Positions 1 through 8,770 of a stretch of DNA of 64,000 bases are shown piece by piece. A program made the position numbers and the translations under genes. The stretch's first letter is position 1. Each line of letters starts with the position of its first letter. Under the pieces are notes generated by a model that saw only the letters and a list, made by a program, of their open reading frames with translations, made no database searches and had not been told where the DNA came from. Source of the DNA: Blautia sp. An81 (GTDB lineage: Bacteria; Bacillota; Clostridia; Lachnospirales; Lachnospiraceae); the NCBI RefSeq assembly GCF_002161285.1, contig NZ_NFHH01000004.1, positions 185,500 through 249,499 on the forward strand, written 5' to 3'.

Positions 1-900
1 CTCATTGGGCTTATCGGAGACACCACAGAGGTAGATGAAGAGTGGCTGGGAGCTTTAGAAGTTGTTGAATCTGTAAAAAGAATCAATGAGCCTTATAAAA
101 AGGCAAATAAAGCCATGCATCCTAAAGATACTGTGGTAGAAGCTGGAGGGGAAAAAATAGGAGGAGGATATTTTCAGGTAATTGCAGGGCCTTGTTCTGT
201 GGAAACCAGAGAACAGATGACAGAAGTTGCCTTAGATGTACAGAAGGCTGGAGCAGGGCTCTTAAGAGGCGGCGCCTTTAAGCCAAGAACTTCCCCCTAT
301 TCTTTTCAGGGCCTGGGCAGCGAAGGACTGAAAATGCTTCTGGAGGCCAAGAAGACTACGGGACTTCCCATTGTGACCGAGATCATGAGCGCAGAACATC
401 TGCCCCTTTTTGAAGAGGTGGACGTGATCCAGGTGGGAACCAGGAATATGCAGAATTTTGAGCTTCTTAAAGAGCTGGGGAAAATCCGTAAGCCCATTCT
501 TCTAAAGAGAGGCATGGCAAATACCCTGGAAGAGCTTCTCATGAGTGCAGAATATATCATGGCAGGAGGAAATGAGCAGGTGATCCTCTGCGAAAGGGGT
601 ATCCGCACCTTTGAGACTTCTATGAGGAATACCCTGGATATATCTGCCATTCCCATGCTGAAGTCTAAGACACACCTTCCGGTGATCGTAGACCCCAGCC
701 ATGCGGCAGGCATCCGTTTCATGGTAGAGCCTCTTACCATGGCAGCTATTGCCGCAGGAGCAGACGGGGTCATGATCGAAGTACACAACAATCCGGAAAA
801 AGCCCTCTGTGACGGAAAACAGTCCCTGACACCACAAAGCTTTACTGACCTGATGGAAAAGGTAAAGAAGACAGCGGGATTTTTTGGCAAGATTATGTAA
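1..900 (+). CDS. aroF: 3-deoxy-7-phosphoheptulonate (DAHP) synthase, 5' end missing
   Basis: This enzyme condenses phosphoenolpyruvate and erythrose 4-phosphate, the first step of the shikimate pathway, in the cytosol. The frame is open from base 1, so the start lies before the window; 299 residues are visible against about 335-340 for the type I-beta family. The first ~40 visible residues (GLIGDTTEVDEEW onward) match the end of the N-terminal ferredoxin-like domain of this class. The TIM barrel follows, with AGPCSVE, the substrate loop KPRTSPYSFQGLG, and DPSHAAG near the end. An internal ATG at 115 lies inside the family homology and is not the start. The stop is TAA at 898-900. I see no terminator directly after it; a decayed gene on the other strand follows. 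Confidence 0.93.
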   Translation, partial: LIGLIGDTTEVDEEWLGALEVVESVKRINEPYKKANKAMHPKDTVVEAGGEKIGGGYFQVIAGPCSVETREQMTEVALDVQKAGAGLLRGGAFKPRTSPYSFQGLGSEGLKMLLEAKKTTGLPIVTEIMSAEHLPLFEEVDVIQVGTRNMQNFELLKELGKIRKPILLKRGMANTLEELLMSAEYIMAGGNEQVILCERGIRTFETSMRNTLDISAIPMLKSKTHLPVIVDPSHAAGIRFMVEPLTMAAIAAGADGVMIEVHNNPEKALCDGKQSLTPQSFTDLMEKVKKTAGFFGKIM

Positions 901-911
901 AAATCAGTCTG

Positions 912-1259
912 TCAGCCGGTAAACCAGAAACCAATGTAGTCATACTTGAATACCCGGTACCACCAGGTATCTCCAGTTCCCTTCAGAGTCTGAATGATTT
1001 GGTTATTTTGGTCCAGCTCCACGGCAGTGAAGGCGCTCCCGCTGTCTATGAGCAGAGTATTGTTCAGCTCCTGGACAGAGCTGACATAGCCGGAGTATGT
1101 TACAGGAATCCTTTCTATGAGCTGGTAGGTACCCTTTTCTTCATTTACAAGGTACTTGACATAGTAGGATTCCGACCCTTCGGTGCCGCTGTAAGTCCCG
1201 GTATAATTTTCGTCCTGTGAATAATCGTAATCCCTTTTTTGAGCCTTTTGTGAAAATCT
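912..1259 (-). pseudogene. Arylsulfotransferase (ASST-type) C-terminal remnant
   Basis: On the minus strand an open frame of about 115 codons ends at TGA 914-912 and is closed upstream by TGA at 1262-1260. It contains no Met and no usable start. The translation includes YYVKYLV, then VSSVQELNNTLLIDSG, then YRVFKYDYIGFWF at the end. This spacing of a VSS-Q core, a DSG motif and an aromatic YRV-KY C-terminus resembles my memory of the C-terminal beta-propeller blades of clostridial arylsulfotransferases, which move sulfate groups between phenols. Such proteins are about 500-600 residues, so this is roughly the last fifth. The rest is gone: topB and its promoter occupy the place where the N-terminal part should be. 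Family assignment is from pattern only. Confidence 0.6.
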
Positions 1260-1287
1260 TCAAACTACGAAAAGGTTGATATAGAGG

Positions 1288-1317
1288 TTCACGGTATAGG
1301 CAGACCTATGTTATAAT
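1288..1317 (+). promoter_or_regulatory. Possible sigma-A promoter of topB
   Basis: TTCACG (1288-1293), an 18-bp spacer and a perfect TATAAT (1312-1317) lie 44 bases before the topB start. The -35 is a weak match, so the call rests mainly on the -10. Confidence 0.45.
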
Positions 1318-1360
1318 CAGCTATGACGACAAGAAATTTTTGAGAAATGGAGAGAAATAT

Positions 1361-3547
1361 ATGAAATCTCTGGTTTTAGCAGAAAAACCTTCGGTAGCCC
1401 GGGATATTGCCCGGGTATTAAAATGTGGAAAAAAGCTGAACGGAGCCCTGGAAGGAGAAAAATATGTGGTAACCTGGGCCCTGGGTCACCTGGTGACTTT
1501 GGCGGACCCGGAAGAATATGACAAGAAATATAAAGAATGGAAAATGGAAGACCTGCCCATGATGCCGAAAAAAATGGAGCTGGTGGTGATCAAACAGACA
1601 GCAAAACAGTACCAGGCTGTCAAGACCCAGCTTTTTCGAAAGGATGTCAGTGAGATCATTATTGCCACTGACGCAGGCCGTGAAGGAGAGCTGGTAGCCA
1701 GATGGATTTTGGAGAAAGCCCACTGTACGAAGCCAGTGAAAAGACTCTGGATTTCTTCTGTTACAGACAAGGCCATCCGGGAGGGATTCGCGCATCTGAG
1801 AGACGGAAAGGACTATGAGCCCTTATATGACGCCGCTGTGTCCAGAGCCGAGGCTGACTGGCTGGTAGGTATTAATGCTACCAGAGCTCTCACCTGTAAA
1901 TATAATGCCCAGCTTTCCTGCGGACGGGTCCAGACCCCTACTCTGGCGATGATCGCAGCAAGGGAAGAGGAAATCCGGCAGTTTACCCCCCGGGAATACT
2001 ATGGACTGACTCTTTTGGCCGGAGGAATCCGCTTTGCATGGCAGGAAGAAAAAAGCGGAAGCCGCCGTTCCTTTTCAAAAGAACGGATCGAAGAGATAAA
2101 GGCAAGAGTTGGAAATGGTCTGCTGGAGGTTACAGAAGTGGAAAAATCCGGAAAAAAGACTTATGCTCCCGGCCTCTATGACCTGACAGAACTTCAGAGA
2201 GATGCCAATAAAAAATTCGGATTTTCTGCCAAAGAGACCCTGAATATTATGCAGCGGCTCTATGAGAATCATAAGGTACTGACTTATCCCAGAACGGATT
2301 CCAGATACATCGGCAGCGATATCGTACCGACTATCAGAGAACGTCTGAAAGCCTGTGCTGTAGGGCCCTATAGAAAAATTGCCGGTTCTCTGTCCATGAA
2401 GCCGGTAAAGGCAAATAAGTCTTTTGTAGATGACAAAAAAGTCAGCGACCACCATGCTATTATCCCTACAGAGCAGTTTGTCCAGCTTGACCATATGACA
2501 AATGAAGAAAGAAAAATTTACGATCTGGTGGTAAGGCGGTTCTGCAGCGTTCTTTACCCTCCTTTTGAATATGAACAGACCACGATTAAAGGCCAGGCAG
2601 GGGGAGAAATCTTCACTGCGAAAGGAAAAATCGTAAAAAGCCAGGGCTGGAAGGAGGCCTATGAAGGAGACTGGACAGAAGAGGAAGAAGAAGAGTTTCA
2701 GACTCTGAAAGAACTGGAAAAAGGCCAGCGACTGAAAATAGACAGGACAGATATGACAGCAGGAAAGACTCAGCCGCCAGCTCATTTTAATGAGGCTACG
2801 CTCCTTTCTGCTATGGAAAATCCGGTGAAATATATGCAGACGAAGGATGCAAAGGCGGTGAAAACACTGGGTGAGACAGGAGGTCTGGGAACAGTAGCCA
2901 CCAGAGCAGATATTATTGAAAAATTATTCAATACCTTTCTCATGGAGAAAAGAGGAAATGACATTCTCATTACATCCAAGGCAAAGCAGCTTCTGGAACT
3001 GGTGCCGGAAGACCTGAAGAAACCGGAACTTACGGCAGACTGGGAAATGAGGCTTTCCAGGATTGCCCAGGGAAAATTAAAGAAAAATGTCTTTTTGAAA
3101 GATATTAAAAACTACACAGAAGAAATCATCGGTGAGATCAGGGCCGGAGAGGGAACCTTCCGCCATGATAATCTGACAAATACCAAATGCCCGGTATGCG
3201 GAAAAAGGATGCTGGCAGTAAACGGAAAAAACAGCAAAATGCTGGTATGTCAGGACAGAGCCTGCGGACACAGAGAGACCATATCCAGGCTTACCAATGC
3301 CCGATGCCCTAACTGCCATAGAAAAATGGAACTGTACCTGAAAGGGAAAGAAGATACCTTTATCTGCTCTGCCTGCGGCTATAAAGAAAAACTCTCCAGC
3401 TTTCAGGCAAGAAGAGAAAAAGAGGGAGTAGGAGTCAGCAAAAAAGATGTCCAGCGGTATCTGAACAAACAGCGTAAAGAGGCCCAGGAACCTATTAACA
3501 ATGCATTTGCTCAGGCCCTGGCCAAGATAAATCTTAAAGAAGACTAA
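1361..3547 (+). CDS. topB: DNA topoisomerase III (type IA)
   Basis: This type IA topoisomerase relaxes and decatenates DNA through a 5'-phosphotyrosine intermediate. The N-terminus has the TOPRIM start LAEKPSVARDIARVL and the metal-binding DAGREGELVARWI at about residues 105-117. The catalytic tyrosine lies in YPRTDSRYI near residue 308. The C-terminus carries two cysteine clusters: CPVCGKRM with CQDRACGH, then CPNCHRKM with CSACGYKE, the usual zinc-ribbon tail of clostridial TopB. An in-frame TTG at 1340 would add seven residues, but GGAGAG at 1349-1354 is correctly spaced for ATG 1361, where family homology begins, giving 728 residues. It stands alone between its own promoter and a strong terminator. 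Some Firmicutes TopB copies belong to mobile elements, but nothing here suggests that. Confidence 0.95.
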   Translation: MKSLVLAEKPSVARDIARVLKCGKKLNGALEGEKYVVTWALGHLVTLADPEEYDKKYKEWKMEDLPMMPKKMELVVIKQTAKQYQAVKTQLFRKDVSEIIIATDAGREGELVARWILEKAHCTKPVKRLWISSVTDKAIREGFAHLRDGKDYEPLYDAAVSRAEADWLVGINATRALTCKYNAQLSCGRVQTPTLAMIAAREEEIRQFTPREYYGLTLLAGGIRFAWQEEKSGSRRSFSKERIEEIKARVGNGLLEVTEVEKSGKKTYAPGLYDLTELQRDANKKFGFSAKETLNIMQRLYENHKVLTYPRTDSRYIGSDIVPTIRERLKACAVGPYRKIAGSLSMKPVKANKSFVDDKKVSDHHAIIPTEQFVQLDHMTNEERKIYDLVVRRFCSVLYPPFEYEQTTIKGQAGGEIFTAKGKIVKSQGWKEAYEGDWTEEEEEEFQTLKELEKGQRLKIDRTDMTAGKTQPPAHFNEATLLSAMENPVKYMQTKDAKAVKTLGETGGLGTVATRADIIEKLFNTFLMEKRGNDILITSKAKQLLELVPEDLKKPELTADWEMRLSRIAQGKLKKNVFLKDIKNYTEEIIGEIRAGEGTFRHDNLTNTKCPVCGKRMLAVNGKNSKMLVCQDRACGHRETISRLTNARCPNCHRKMELYLKGKEDTFICSACGYKEKLSSFQARREKEGVGVSKKDVQRYLNKQRKEAQEPINNAFAQALAKINLKED

Positions 3548-3557
3548 AAAACTGACG

Positions 3558-3609
3558 GAGCTGCAGCATTAAACATTTAGGATCTTTGTTTAGTGCGGCA
3601 GCTCTTTTT
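3558..3609 (+). terminator. Intrinsic terminator after topB
   Basis: GAGCTGC plus TTAAAC on the left pairs with GTTTA plus GCAGCTC on the right, followed by TTTTTA. It starts 11 bases past the topB stop. Confidence 0.85.
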
Positions 3610-3655
3610 ATATCTGGCTGATCTGGAGTTCATAAATTCTTTAGAAAAAATTGTC

Positions 3656-3685
3656 TTGTCACTATATAAGCGAGTGTGATAAGAT
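3656..3685 (+). promoter_or_regulatory. Possible promoter of citrate synthase
   Basis: TTGTCA (3656-3661), an 18-bp spacer and TAAGAT (3680-3685) preceded by TGA (extended -10 type). The citrate synthase start is 50 bases downstream, with AAGGGGGAA as ribosome binding site. Confidence 0.5.
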
Positions 3686-3735
3686 ATTATCGTGCTAAAG
3701 TGATGAAAGCTGAAGAAAGAAAAGGGGGAATTTAA

Positions 3736-5097
3736 ATGTCAGGATTTAATATGAAAGTTACACCTCAGTTAGAAGCTCTTACAGATATCTGTAAAGAGAA
3801 CAGTAAGATTGATGTTGATTTATATGGAAAATATGATGTAAAACGGGGACTTAGAGATATAAACGGAAAGGGCGTTCTGGCAGGACTGACCCAGATTTCC
3901 AACATTGTTTCCAGCAAAGTTGTAGATGGAAAAACCGTTCCCTGTGAAGGAGAATTATATTATCGGGGAATTAATATAGAGGAACTTACCCAGGGATTTT
4001 TATCAGATAAACGATTTGGGTTCGAAGAGACTACATATCTTCTCCTTTTCGGAAAACTACCCAATAAACAGGAACTGGAAGAATTTAAAGGTATTCTGGC
4101 CGCCCAGAGAAGCCTTCCCAGAAATTTTGTAAGGGACGTTATCATGAAGGCGCCCAGCAGAGATATGATGAATACCCTATCCAGAAGTGTTCTTACCCTT
4201 TATTCTTATGACGCAGATCCGGAAAATATCGAGTTATCCAATGTACTTCGTCAGTGTATCAATCTTATCAGCGTGTTCCCAATGTTATCCGTATATGGTT
4301 ATCAGGCTCACAGACATTACAATCTGGGGAAAAGTCTGTACATTCACAATCCGGAGAAACATCTTTCCACTGCAGAAAATATTCTGCTGATGCTCAGGCC
4401 GGATAAAAAATACACGCCTTTTGAAGCTACCATACTGGACCTGGCTCTTGTGCTCCATATGGAACACGGCGGCGGTAATAACTCCACCTTTACCACACAT
4501 GTGGTTTCCTCTTCAGGAACAGATACCTATTCCACTATTGCAGCAGCTTTAGGCTCCCTGAAGGGACCGAAACACGGAGGCGCCAATATTAAAGTGGTAA
4601 GCATGTTCCATGACATGAAGAGACATATTAAAGACCCTAATGATGAAGATGAGATCAGAGACTATCTGATCAAGCTGCTCCATAAAGAAGCATTTGACAA
4701 GAGAGGTCTGATCTATGGTATGGGACACGCAGTATATTCTATTTCTGATCCCAGGGCACAGATTTTTAAAAAATTTGTAAAACAGCTGGCAATTGAGAAG
4801 GGAAGAAAGAGAGACTATGAACTCTATGCCAAGATTGAACGTCTGGCGCCGGAAGTTATTGCTCAGGAACGCCGCATTTACAAAGGTGTAAGCGCTAATG
4901 TGGACTTCTACAGCGGCTTTGTGTACAGCATGCTGGGTCTGCCTCTGGAGCTGTATACACCGATGTTTGCCATTGCCCGTATCGTAGGCTGGAGCGCTCA
5001 CCGGATGGAAGAGCTTATTAACACAGATAAGATCATCCGTCCTGCATATAAGAATGTTTTGGAAGAGCAGCCTTATGTATCTTTGGAAGAACGCTGA
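3736..5097 (+). CDS. gltA: Citrate synthase
   Basis: It condenses oxaloacetate and acetyl-CoA to citrate, the entry to the oxidative branch that anaerobes use to make 2-oxoglutarate and glutamate. The 453-residue length and long N-terminal extension fit the clostridial citrate synthase group. The three catalytic residues are visible: His in HGGGNNSTF near residue 244, His in GMGHAVYSISDPRA near 330, and Asp in SANVDFYSG near 388. The ribosome binding site is AAGGGGGAA. A 2-methylcitrate synthase role cannot be excluded from sequence alone, but no prp genes are nearby. The YqeG gene begins 67 bases downstream with no terminator between, so they may be cotranscribed. Confidence 0.93.
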   Translation: MSGFNMKVTPQLEALTDICKENSKIDVDLYGKYDVKRGLRDINGKGVLAGLTQISNIVSSKVVDGKTVPCEGELYYRGINIEELTQGFLSDKRFGFEETTYLLLFGKLPNKQELEEFKGILAAQRSLPRNFVRDVIMKAPSRDMMNTLSRSVLTLYSYDADPENIELSNVLRQCINLISVFPMLSVYGYQAHRHYNLGKSLYIHNPEKHLSTAENILLMLRPDKKYTPFEATILDLALVLHMEHGGGNNSTFTTHVVSSSGTDTYSTIAAALGSLKGPKHGGANIKVVSMFHDMKRHIKDPNDEDEIRDYLIKLLHKEAFDKRGLIYGMGHAVYSISDPRAQIFKKFVKQLAIEKGRKRDYELYAKIERLAPEVIAQERRIYKGVSANVDFYSGFVYSMLGLPLELYTPMFAIARIVGWSAHRMEELINTDKIIRPAYKNVLEEQPYVSLEER

Positions 5098-5164
5098 GTT
5101 TGACAAAATGCTCCGGTACTGTTACCATAGGTTTTAAATACCAGACAGAAAGGAACCAGGTAAT

Positions 5165-5677
5165 ATGCTGGAAAAGTTTTTTCCCGACGAATATCTGGAT
5201 TCTACCTACAGCATTGATTTTGAAAGGCTGTACAGGGAAGGAATCCGAGGGATTATTTTTGATATTGACAATACTCTGGTACCCCACGGGGCGCCGGCAG
5301 ATGAAAGAGCAGAAGGGCTGTTCCAGCGTCTGAAGGAAATGGGCTTTTCCTGTTGTCTGCTCTCTAACAACCAGTTTGAACGAGTCAGTTCCTTTAATAA
5401 AAATATCCAGGTCCATTTTATTGAAGATGCCCATAAGCCAGGAAGAAAAAATTACTTAAAAGCCATGGAACTTATGGGGACCAACCTGGAGAATACGATT
5501 TTTATCGGAGACCAGCTTTTTACAGATGTCTATGGAGCCAAAAGGACCGGAATACGCAATATTCTGGTAAAGCCCATTCATCCAAAAGAGGAGATTCAGA
5601 TCGTGCTGAAGAGAAAACTGGAAAAAATCGTCCTTTATTTTTATGGGAAACAAAAGAGAAAGGGAAAAAACAGTTGA
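5165..5677 (+). CDS. YqeG family HAD IIIA-type phosphatase
   Basis: This is a 170-residue haloacid-dehalogenase-fold phosphatase of the YqeG type. The nucleophile motif is FDIDNTLVPHG near residues 32-42, with the first Asp expected to form the phospho-aspartate. The second motif, LLSNN, lies near residue 60. The third and fourth motifs are at KPGRKN, with its conserved Lys, and GDQLFTDVYGAKRTG. There is no cap domain, as expected for subclass IIIA. YqeG proteins are widespread in Firmicutes and are thought to act on phosphatidylglycerophosphate or related substrates; the exact substrate here is not shown by the sequence. The start follows AGGAACCAGGTAAT. It lies between citrate synthase and efp in the same direction. 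Confidence 0.88.
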   Translation: MLEKFFPDEYLDSTYSIDFERLYREGIRGIIFDIDNTLVPHGAPADERAEGLFQRLKEMGFSCCLLSNNQFERVSSFNKNIQVHFIEDAHKPGRKNYLKAMELMGTNLENTIFIGDQLFTDVYGAKRTGIRNILVKPIHPKEEIQIVLKRKLEKIVLYFYGKQKRKGKNS

Positions 5678-5762
5678 AAAATACCCGGATGTATTATAGA
5701 ATAAAGTACAGCGGAAAAATTGTGGTTTTTCCCCAATGGACGAAATAAGGAGGAATATCATT

Positions 5763-6320
5763 ATGATATCAGCAGGAGATTTTAAAAATGGTCTCACACT
5801 GGAAATTGATGGTAATGTAGTACAGATTATGGAATTCCAGCACGTTAAACCGGGAAAAGGTGCTGCATTCGTTAGAACAAAATTAAAAAATGTGATCAGT
5901 GGAGGCGTTGTGGAGAAAACTTTCAGACCAACTGAAAAATTCCCACAGGCTCGTATTGATCGTGTAGATATGCAGTATTTATACAACGACGGTGATCTGT
6001 ATAACTTCATGAATAATGAAACCTATGACCAGATTGCTATTGACAAAGAGACAGTTGGCGATTCTCTGAAATTTGTGAAAGAGAATGAAAGTGTAAAAGT
6101 ATGTTCCTATAACGGAAGTGTTTTTGCTATTGAGCCACCACTGTTTGTAGAGCTGGAGATTACAGAGACAGAACCTGGATTTGCTGGAAATACAGCCCAG
6201 GGTGCTACAAAACCTGCAACTGTAGAGACTGGCGCAGTGGTATATGTACCGCTGTTCGTAAACCAGGGTGATGTGATCAAGATTGATACCAGAACAGGAG
6301 AATACCTGTCCAGAGTATAA
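5763..6320 (+). CDS. efp: Translation elongation factor P
   Basis: EF-P enters the ribosome E site and relieves stalling at polyproline stretches. The protein has 185 residues with the KOW-like N-terminal domain, two OB folds and the C-terminal signature [12 protein letters not shown]. The tip of the first domain reads [10 protein letters not shown], with Lys32 at the residue that is modified (5-aminopentanol) in Bacillus-type EF-P. A start at 5736 would add nine residues, but AAGGAGG at 5747-5753 points to ATG 5763, where family homology begins. A strong terminator follows. Confidence 0.96.
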   Translation: MISAGDFKNGLTLEIDGNVVQIMEFQHVKPGKGAAFVRTKLKNVISGGVVEKTFRPTEKFPQARIDRVDMQYLYNDGDLYNFMNNETYDQIAIDKETVGDSLKFVKENESVKVCSYNGSVFAIEPPLFVELEITETEPGFAGNTAQGATKPATVETGAVVYVPLFVNQGDVIKIDTRTGEYLSRV

Positions 6321-6356
6321 TCCCGCCGGGCAGATGCCCCAAATCTTACGAAAGAG

Positions 6357-6395
6357 AACTGCTGCAGAGAAAGATGACTTTGCAGCAGTTTTTTC
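6357..6395 (+). terminator. Intrinsic terminator after efp
   Basis: Perfect 10-bp stem AACTGCTGCA / TGCAGCAGTT with a 14-base loop and a TTTTTT tract. Confidence 0.9.
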
Positions 6396-6535
6396 TTCTT
6401 AATACATTTCCAGTATTTCATATCCCCATTCTGGGGAAAGATCCAGGAAAAGCAAATTTGAATCAGAATAGAAAGAGATATTTCTGCAGGGAATCTGTGC
6501 TCTGCAAAATATAAATAAATTTTAAGAAAGGATGG

Positions 6536-7426
6536 ATGCCTATGGGATATGAGTCATTCAAAGAGGAACTTCTGGACACCCTCCGGCAGAAAGCAGGAGA
6601 AGGGAAAAAGATCATGGTCCGGAAAGTGGAAAAGAACAATGGTATTGAGGAAGAAGCTGTCATGATACTCAGCAAAGGCGGACGGATCGCACCGGCTATT
6701 TATCTCAGAGAGTTTTTTGAAAGCTGGGAGAAGGCGGGAGAAAGTACCGAGGAGATCGCCGGAGAAATTCTTGCGCAGAACGCATATCAGGAAAAGGAGG
6801 TGGATTTTTCTTTGGATTGTTTTGATAATTATGAAAAGGCCAGAGGACAGGTGTATTTTAAGCTGATCAATTATGAGATGAATAAAGTCCTGCTGACAAA
6901 AGTGCCTTATATTGCATATCTGGACCTTGCTATAGTTTTCTATTACCGGCTGGAGAGGGGGAAGTTTCAGGGGGCCTCAATGCTGATACATAACTGTAAT
7001 CTGGAGGCATGGAAGATCAACGCCAGGCAGCTTCTGGAGGATGCAGTGATGAATACCAGCAGAAAGCTTCCCTATACTTTCCAGGGGATGGATGCACTTA
7101 TCCGTGAACTTTCCGGTGAAGATGAGGGACTATACACAGGAGAAGAGATTATGTATGTGCTTACAAATCAGGAAAAATATTTCGGAGCCGCTGCTTTGCT
7201 TTATCCTCATGTCTTAAGCCATATTTCTAAAATTCTAAGATGTAATTTCTATGTACTGCCCAGCAGTGTCCATGAATGTATCCTGGTCCCGGATCAGGGA
7301 CAGTATTCCCGTTTTGAACTGGCCAGAATGGTCAGAGAAGTGAACCAGACACAGGTAGAGGAAGACGAGATACTTTCCTACCAGGTCTACTATTATGACT
7401 GCCAGAAAGAGAAGCTTATGATGTAA
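6536..7426 (+). CDS. DUF5688 family protein
   Basis: A soluble protein of about 296 residues with no signal peptide or membrane segment. It looks like the DUF5688 proteins common in Lachnospiraceae, in a conserved C-terminal half around AAALLYPHVLSHIS, FYVLPSSVHECILVP and the end EILSYQVYYYD. The function is unknown. The N-terminal half has alternating charged and hydrophobic stretches including an acidic EESWEKAGESTEEIAGEI helix. AAAGGATGG is the ribosome binding site; either ATG 6536 or ATG 6542 could be used, and 6542 has the better spacing. In these genomes the family occurs in many copies and is sometimes near toxin or defence genes, but here it stands alone. Confidence 0.7.
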   Translation: MPMGYESFKEELLDTLRQKAGEGKKIMVRKVEKNNGIEEEAVMILSKGGRIAPAIYLREFFESWEKAGESTEEIAGEILAQNAYQEKEVDFSLDCFDNYEKARGQVYFKLINYEMNKVLLTKVPYIAYLDLAIVFYYRLERGKFQGASMLIHNCNLEAWKINARQLLEDAVMNTSRKLPYTFQGMDALIRELSGEDEGLYTGEEIMYVLTNQEKYFGAAALLYPHVLSHISKILRCNFYVLPSSVHECILVPDQGQYSRFELARMVREVNQTQVEEDEILSYQVYYYDCQKEKLMM

Positions 7427-7513
7427 AAGGTGGGGAATACTGCCTGATTTTTGAGAGAAAACAGGTGGTATTTCCCAAAAAAATCGTTAAAATGACGGAA
7501 ATAGGGCTAGTGC

Positions 7514-7542
7514 TTTACAAGTGGAAAAAAATGTGATATGAT
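7514..7542 (+). promoter_or_regulatory. Promoter of tRNA-Arg
   Basis: TTTACA (7514-7519), 17-bp spacer, TATGAT (7537-7542) with a TG one base before the -10. It ends 20 bases before the mature tRNA. Confidence 0.75.
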
Positions 7543-7562
7543 ATCCAAGATGTAATGATTAA

Positions 7563-7635
7563 GCACCCGTAGCTCAGGGGATAGAGCAGTGGTTTCCGGT
7601 ACCATGTGTCGGGGGTTCGAATCCCTCCGGGTGTG
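7563..7635 (+). tRNA. tRNA-Arg (anticodon CCG)
   Basis: A complete 73-base cloverleaf. The acceptor stem is GCACCCG / CGGGTGT (terminal G-U), the D-arm GCTC/GAGC, and the anticodon stem GTGGT / ACCAT with loop TTCCGGT, so the anticodon is CCG, reading CGG. The variable loop is GTGTC and the T-arm GGGGG TTCGAAT CCCTC. The discriminator is G. The 3' CCA is not encoded, so it must be added after transcription. The SH3 protein gene starts 51 bases downstream with no clear terminator between. Confidence 0.95.
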
Positions 7636-7686
7636 TTTTGTGCTTTGGGGAGAGCATGGAATAAGGGAATATTAAGGAGGACAGGT

Positions 7687-8583
7687 ATGTTAGACAATTT
7701 CAGAGAATGGCTCTCAGATAATCTGAGGTATATTCTTCTGGGTCTGGCGATTCTGGCGGTTCTGCTTATCCTGTTTTTCGGAGGCCGTGCGCTGATTGGA
7801 GTTTTACGCAGTGAGCCTGCACAGGAAGAACAACAAACAGAACAAGAGAGAAATTCTTCGGAAGATACAGGATCTGAAGAAGTGGAAGAAACAGATACCA
7901 ACGCTCTTGAAGAAAATGCGTACCCTGAAGTAAATACCTTGATTGAGTCCTTTTATGATGCGTGGGGACAGAAGAATGTAGATGCCATGAGAGAACTGAC
8001 AGATAATTTCAGTTCTACAGATGAAGCGAAAGTTGTCAATGCAACCTATATAGAGAGCTATGACAACATTCAAGTCTATACCAAGAAAGGTCTGGATGAT
8101 AACAGTTATGTGGTATTTGCAGCTTATGATCTGAAATTTCAGGGAATAGATACGCCGGCGCCGGGATTGTCCGAGCTGTATGTAATGAAGGATGAGAGCA
8201 ATAATTGGCTGATTCATAATGACGAATCCGACCAGGAAGTTCAGGAGTGCATTGAGAAGACAAGACAGGAAGATGATGTTCAGGAACTGATTTCTCAGGT
8301 GGAAGAAAATTACAACCAGACTGTAGAGTCCAATGAAGAATTGAAAAGTTATCTGGAACAGCTTGGGGAAGAGACGAATACAGCTCTTATGGCAGACGAC
8401 GGAGATATGCTTACAGCTGCAGAAGATTGTAATGTACGGGCAGATGCCAATACTTCTTCTCAGATATTAGGAAGACTTCAGGCAGGAGACCAGGTGAAAA
8501 AGCTGGAGAATGCTGGAGACAGCTGGATCAAAGTAGAATATAACGGACAGGAAGCTTATATACACAGTGACCTGCTGCAGTAA
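7687..8583 (+). CDS. Membrane-anchored protein with C-terminal bacterial SH3 domain
   Basis: A 299-residue protein with one membrane segment near residues 17-41 (ILLGLAILAVLLILFFGG) after a short cytoplasmic N-terminus. A Glu/Gln-rich linker follows (about 45-75). A middle domain of about 110 residues (VNTLIESFYDAWGQKN to NWLIHND) has the look of an NTF2-like fold. A short coiled-coil-like stretch follows, and the last 60 residues form an SH3b domain (DCNVRADANTSSQILGRL to WIKVEYNGQEAYIHSDLL). Such domains usually bind peptidoglycan or other wall ligands outside the membrane. No enzyme domain is seen, so a structural or sensory wall role is likely. The start ATG 7687 follows AAGGAGGACAGGT; an earlier in-frame start would lie inside the tRNA. 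Confidence 0.82.
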   Translation: MLDNFREWLSDNLRYILLGLAILAVLLILFFGGRALIGVLRSEPAQEEQQTEQERNSSEDTGSEEVEETDTNALEENAYPEVNTLIESFYDAWGQKNVDAMRELTDNFSSTDEAKVVNATYIESYDNIQVYTKKGLDDNSYVVFAAYDLKFQGIDTPAPGLSELYVMKDESNNWLIHNDESDQEVQECIEKTRQEDDVQELISQVEENYNQTVESNEELKSYLEQLGEETNTALMADDGDMLTAAEDCNVRADANTSSQILGRLQAGDQVKKLENAGDSWIKVEYNGQEAYIHSDLLQ

Positions 8584-8597
8584 AAATTATGAAAAAA

Positions 8598-8630
8598 GAG
8601 GGTTATGGAATATTCCGTAACTCTTTTTTT
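8598..8630 (+). terminator. Intrinsic terminator after the SH3 gene
   Basis: GAG-GG-TTATGGAAT pairs with ATTCCGTAACTC (two-base bulge, one G-U), followed by TTTTTTT. Confidence 0.85.
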
Positions 8631-8672
8631 CTATAGGAGAGTCCTTTGGACTGCCTTATGGAATAAAAAAGT

Positions 8673-8731
8673 CTGCCCCATGAAACATATGCCAGGAACA
8701 TCCTGGGTTTCTGCTTCATGGGGCAGCTTTT
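8673..8731 (-). terminator. Terminator for the repeat protein, probably bidirectional
   Basis: CTGCCCCATGAA (8673 on) pairs with TTCATGGGGCAG (8715-8726). On the minus strand it is followed by a CTTTTTTATT tract, fitting the end of the minus-strand gene; on the plus strand a shorter CTTTT follows. Confidence 0.8.
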
Positions 8732-8770
8732 AAATAAGAATACAGATTCAAAAATTTCAATAGTGGATTT

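Noticed and set aside
306..890. Long minus-strand open frame opposite DAHP synthase
   Set aside because: It is antisense to a clear aroF gene, with no family signature or ribosome binding site.
999..1220. 73-codon plus-strand frame between aroF and topB
   Set aside because: It lacks a ribosome binding site and lies opposite the sulfotransferase remnant, which explains the open frame.
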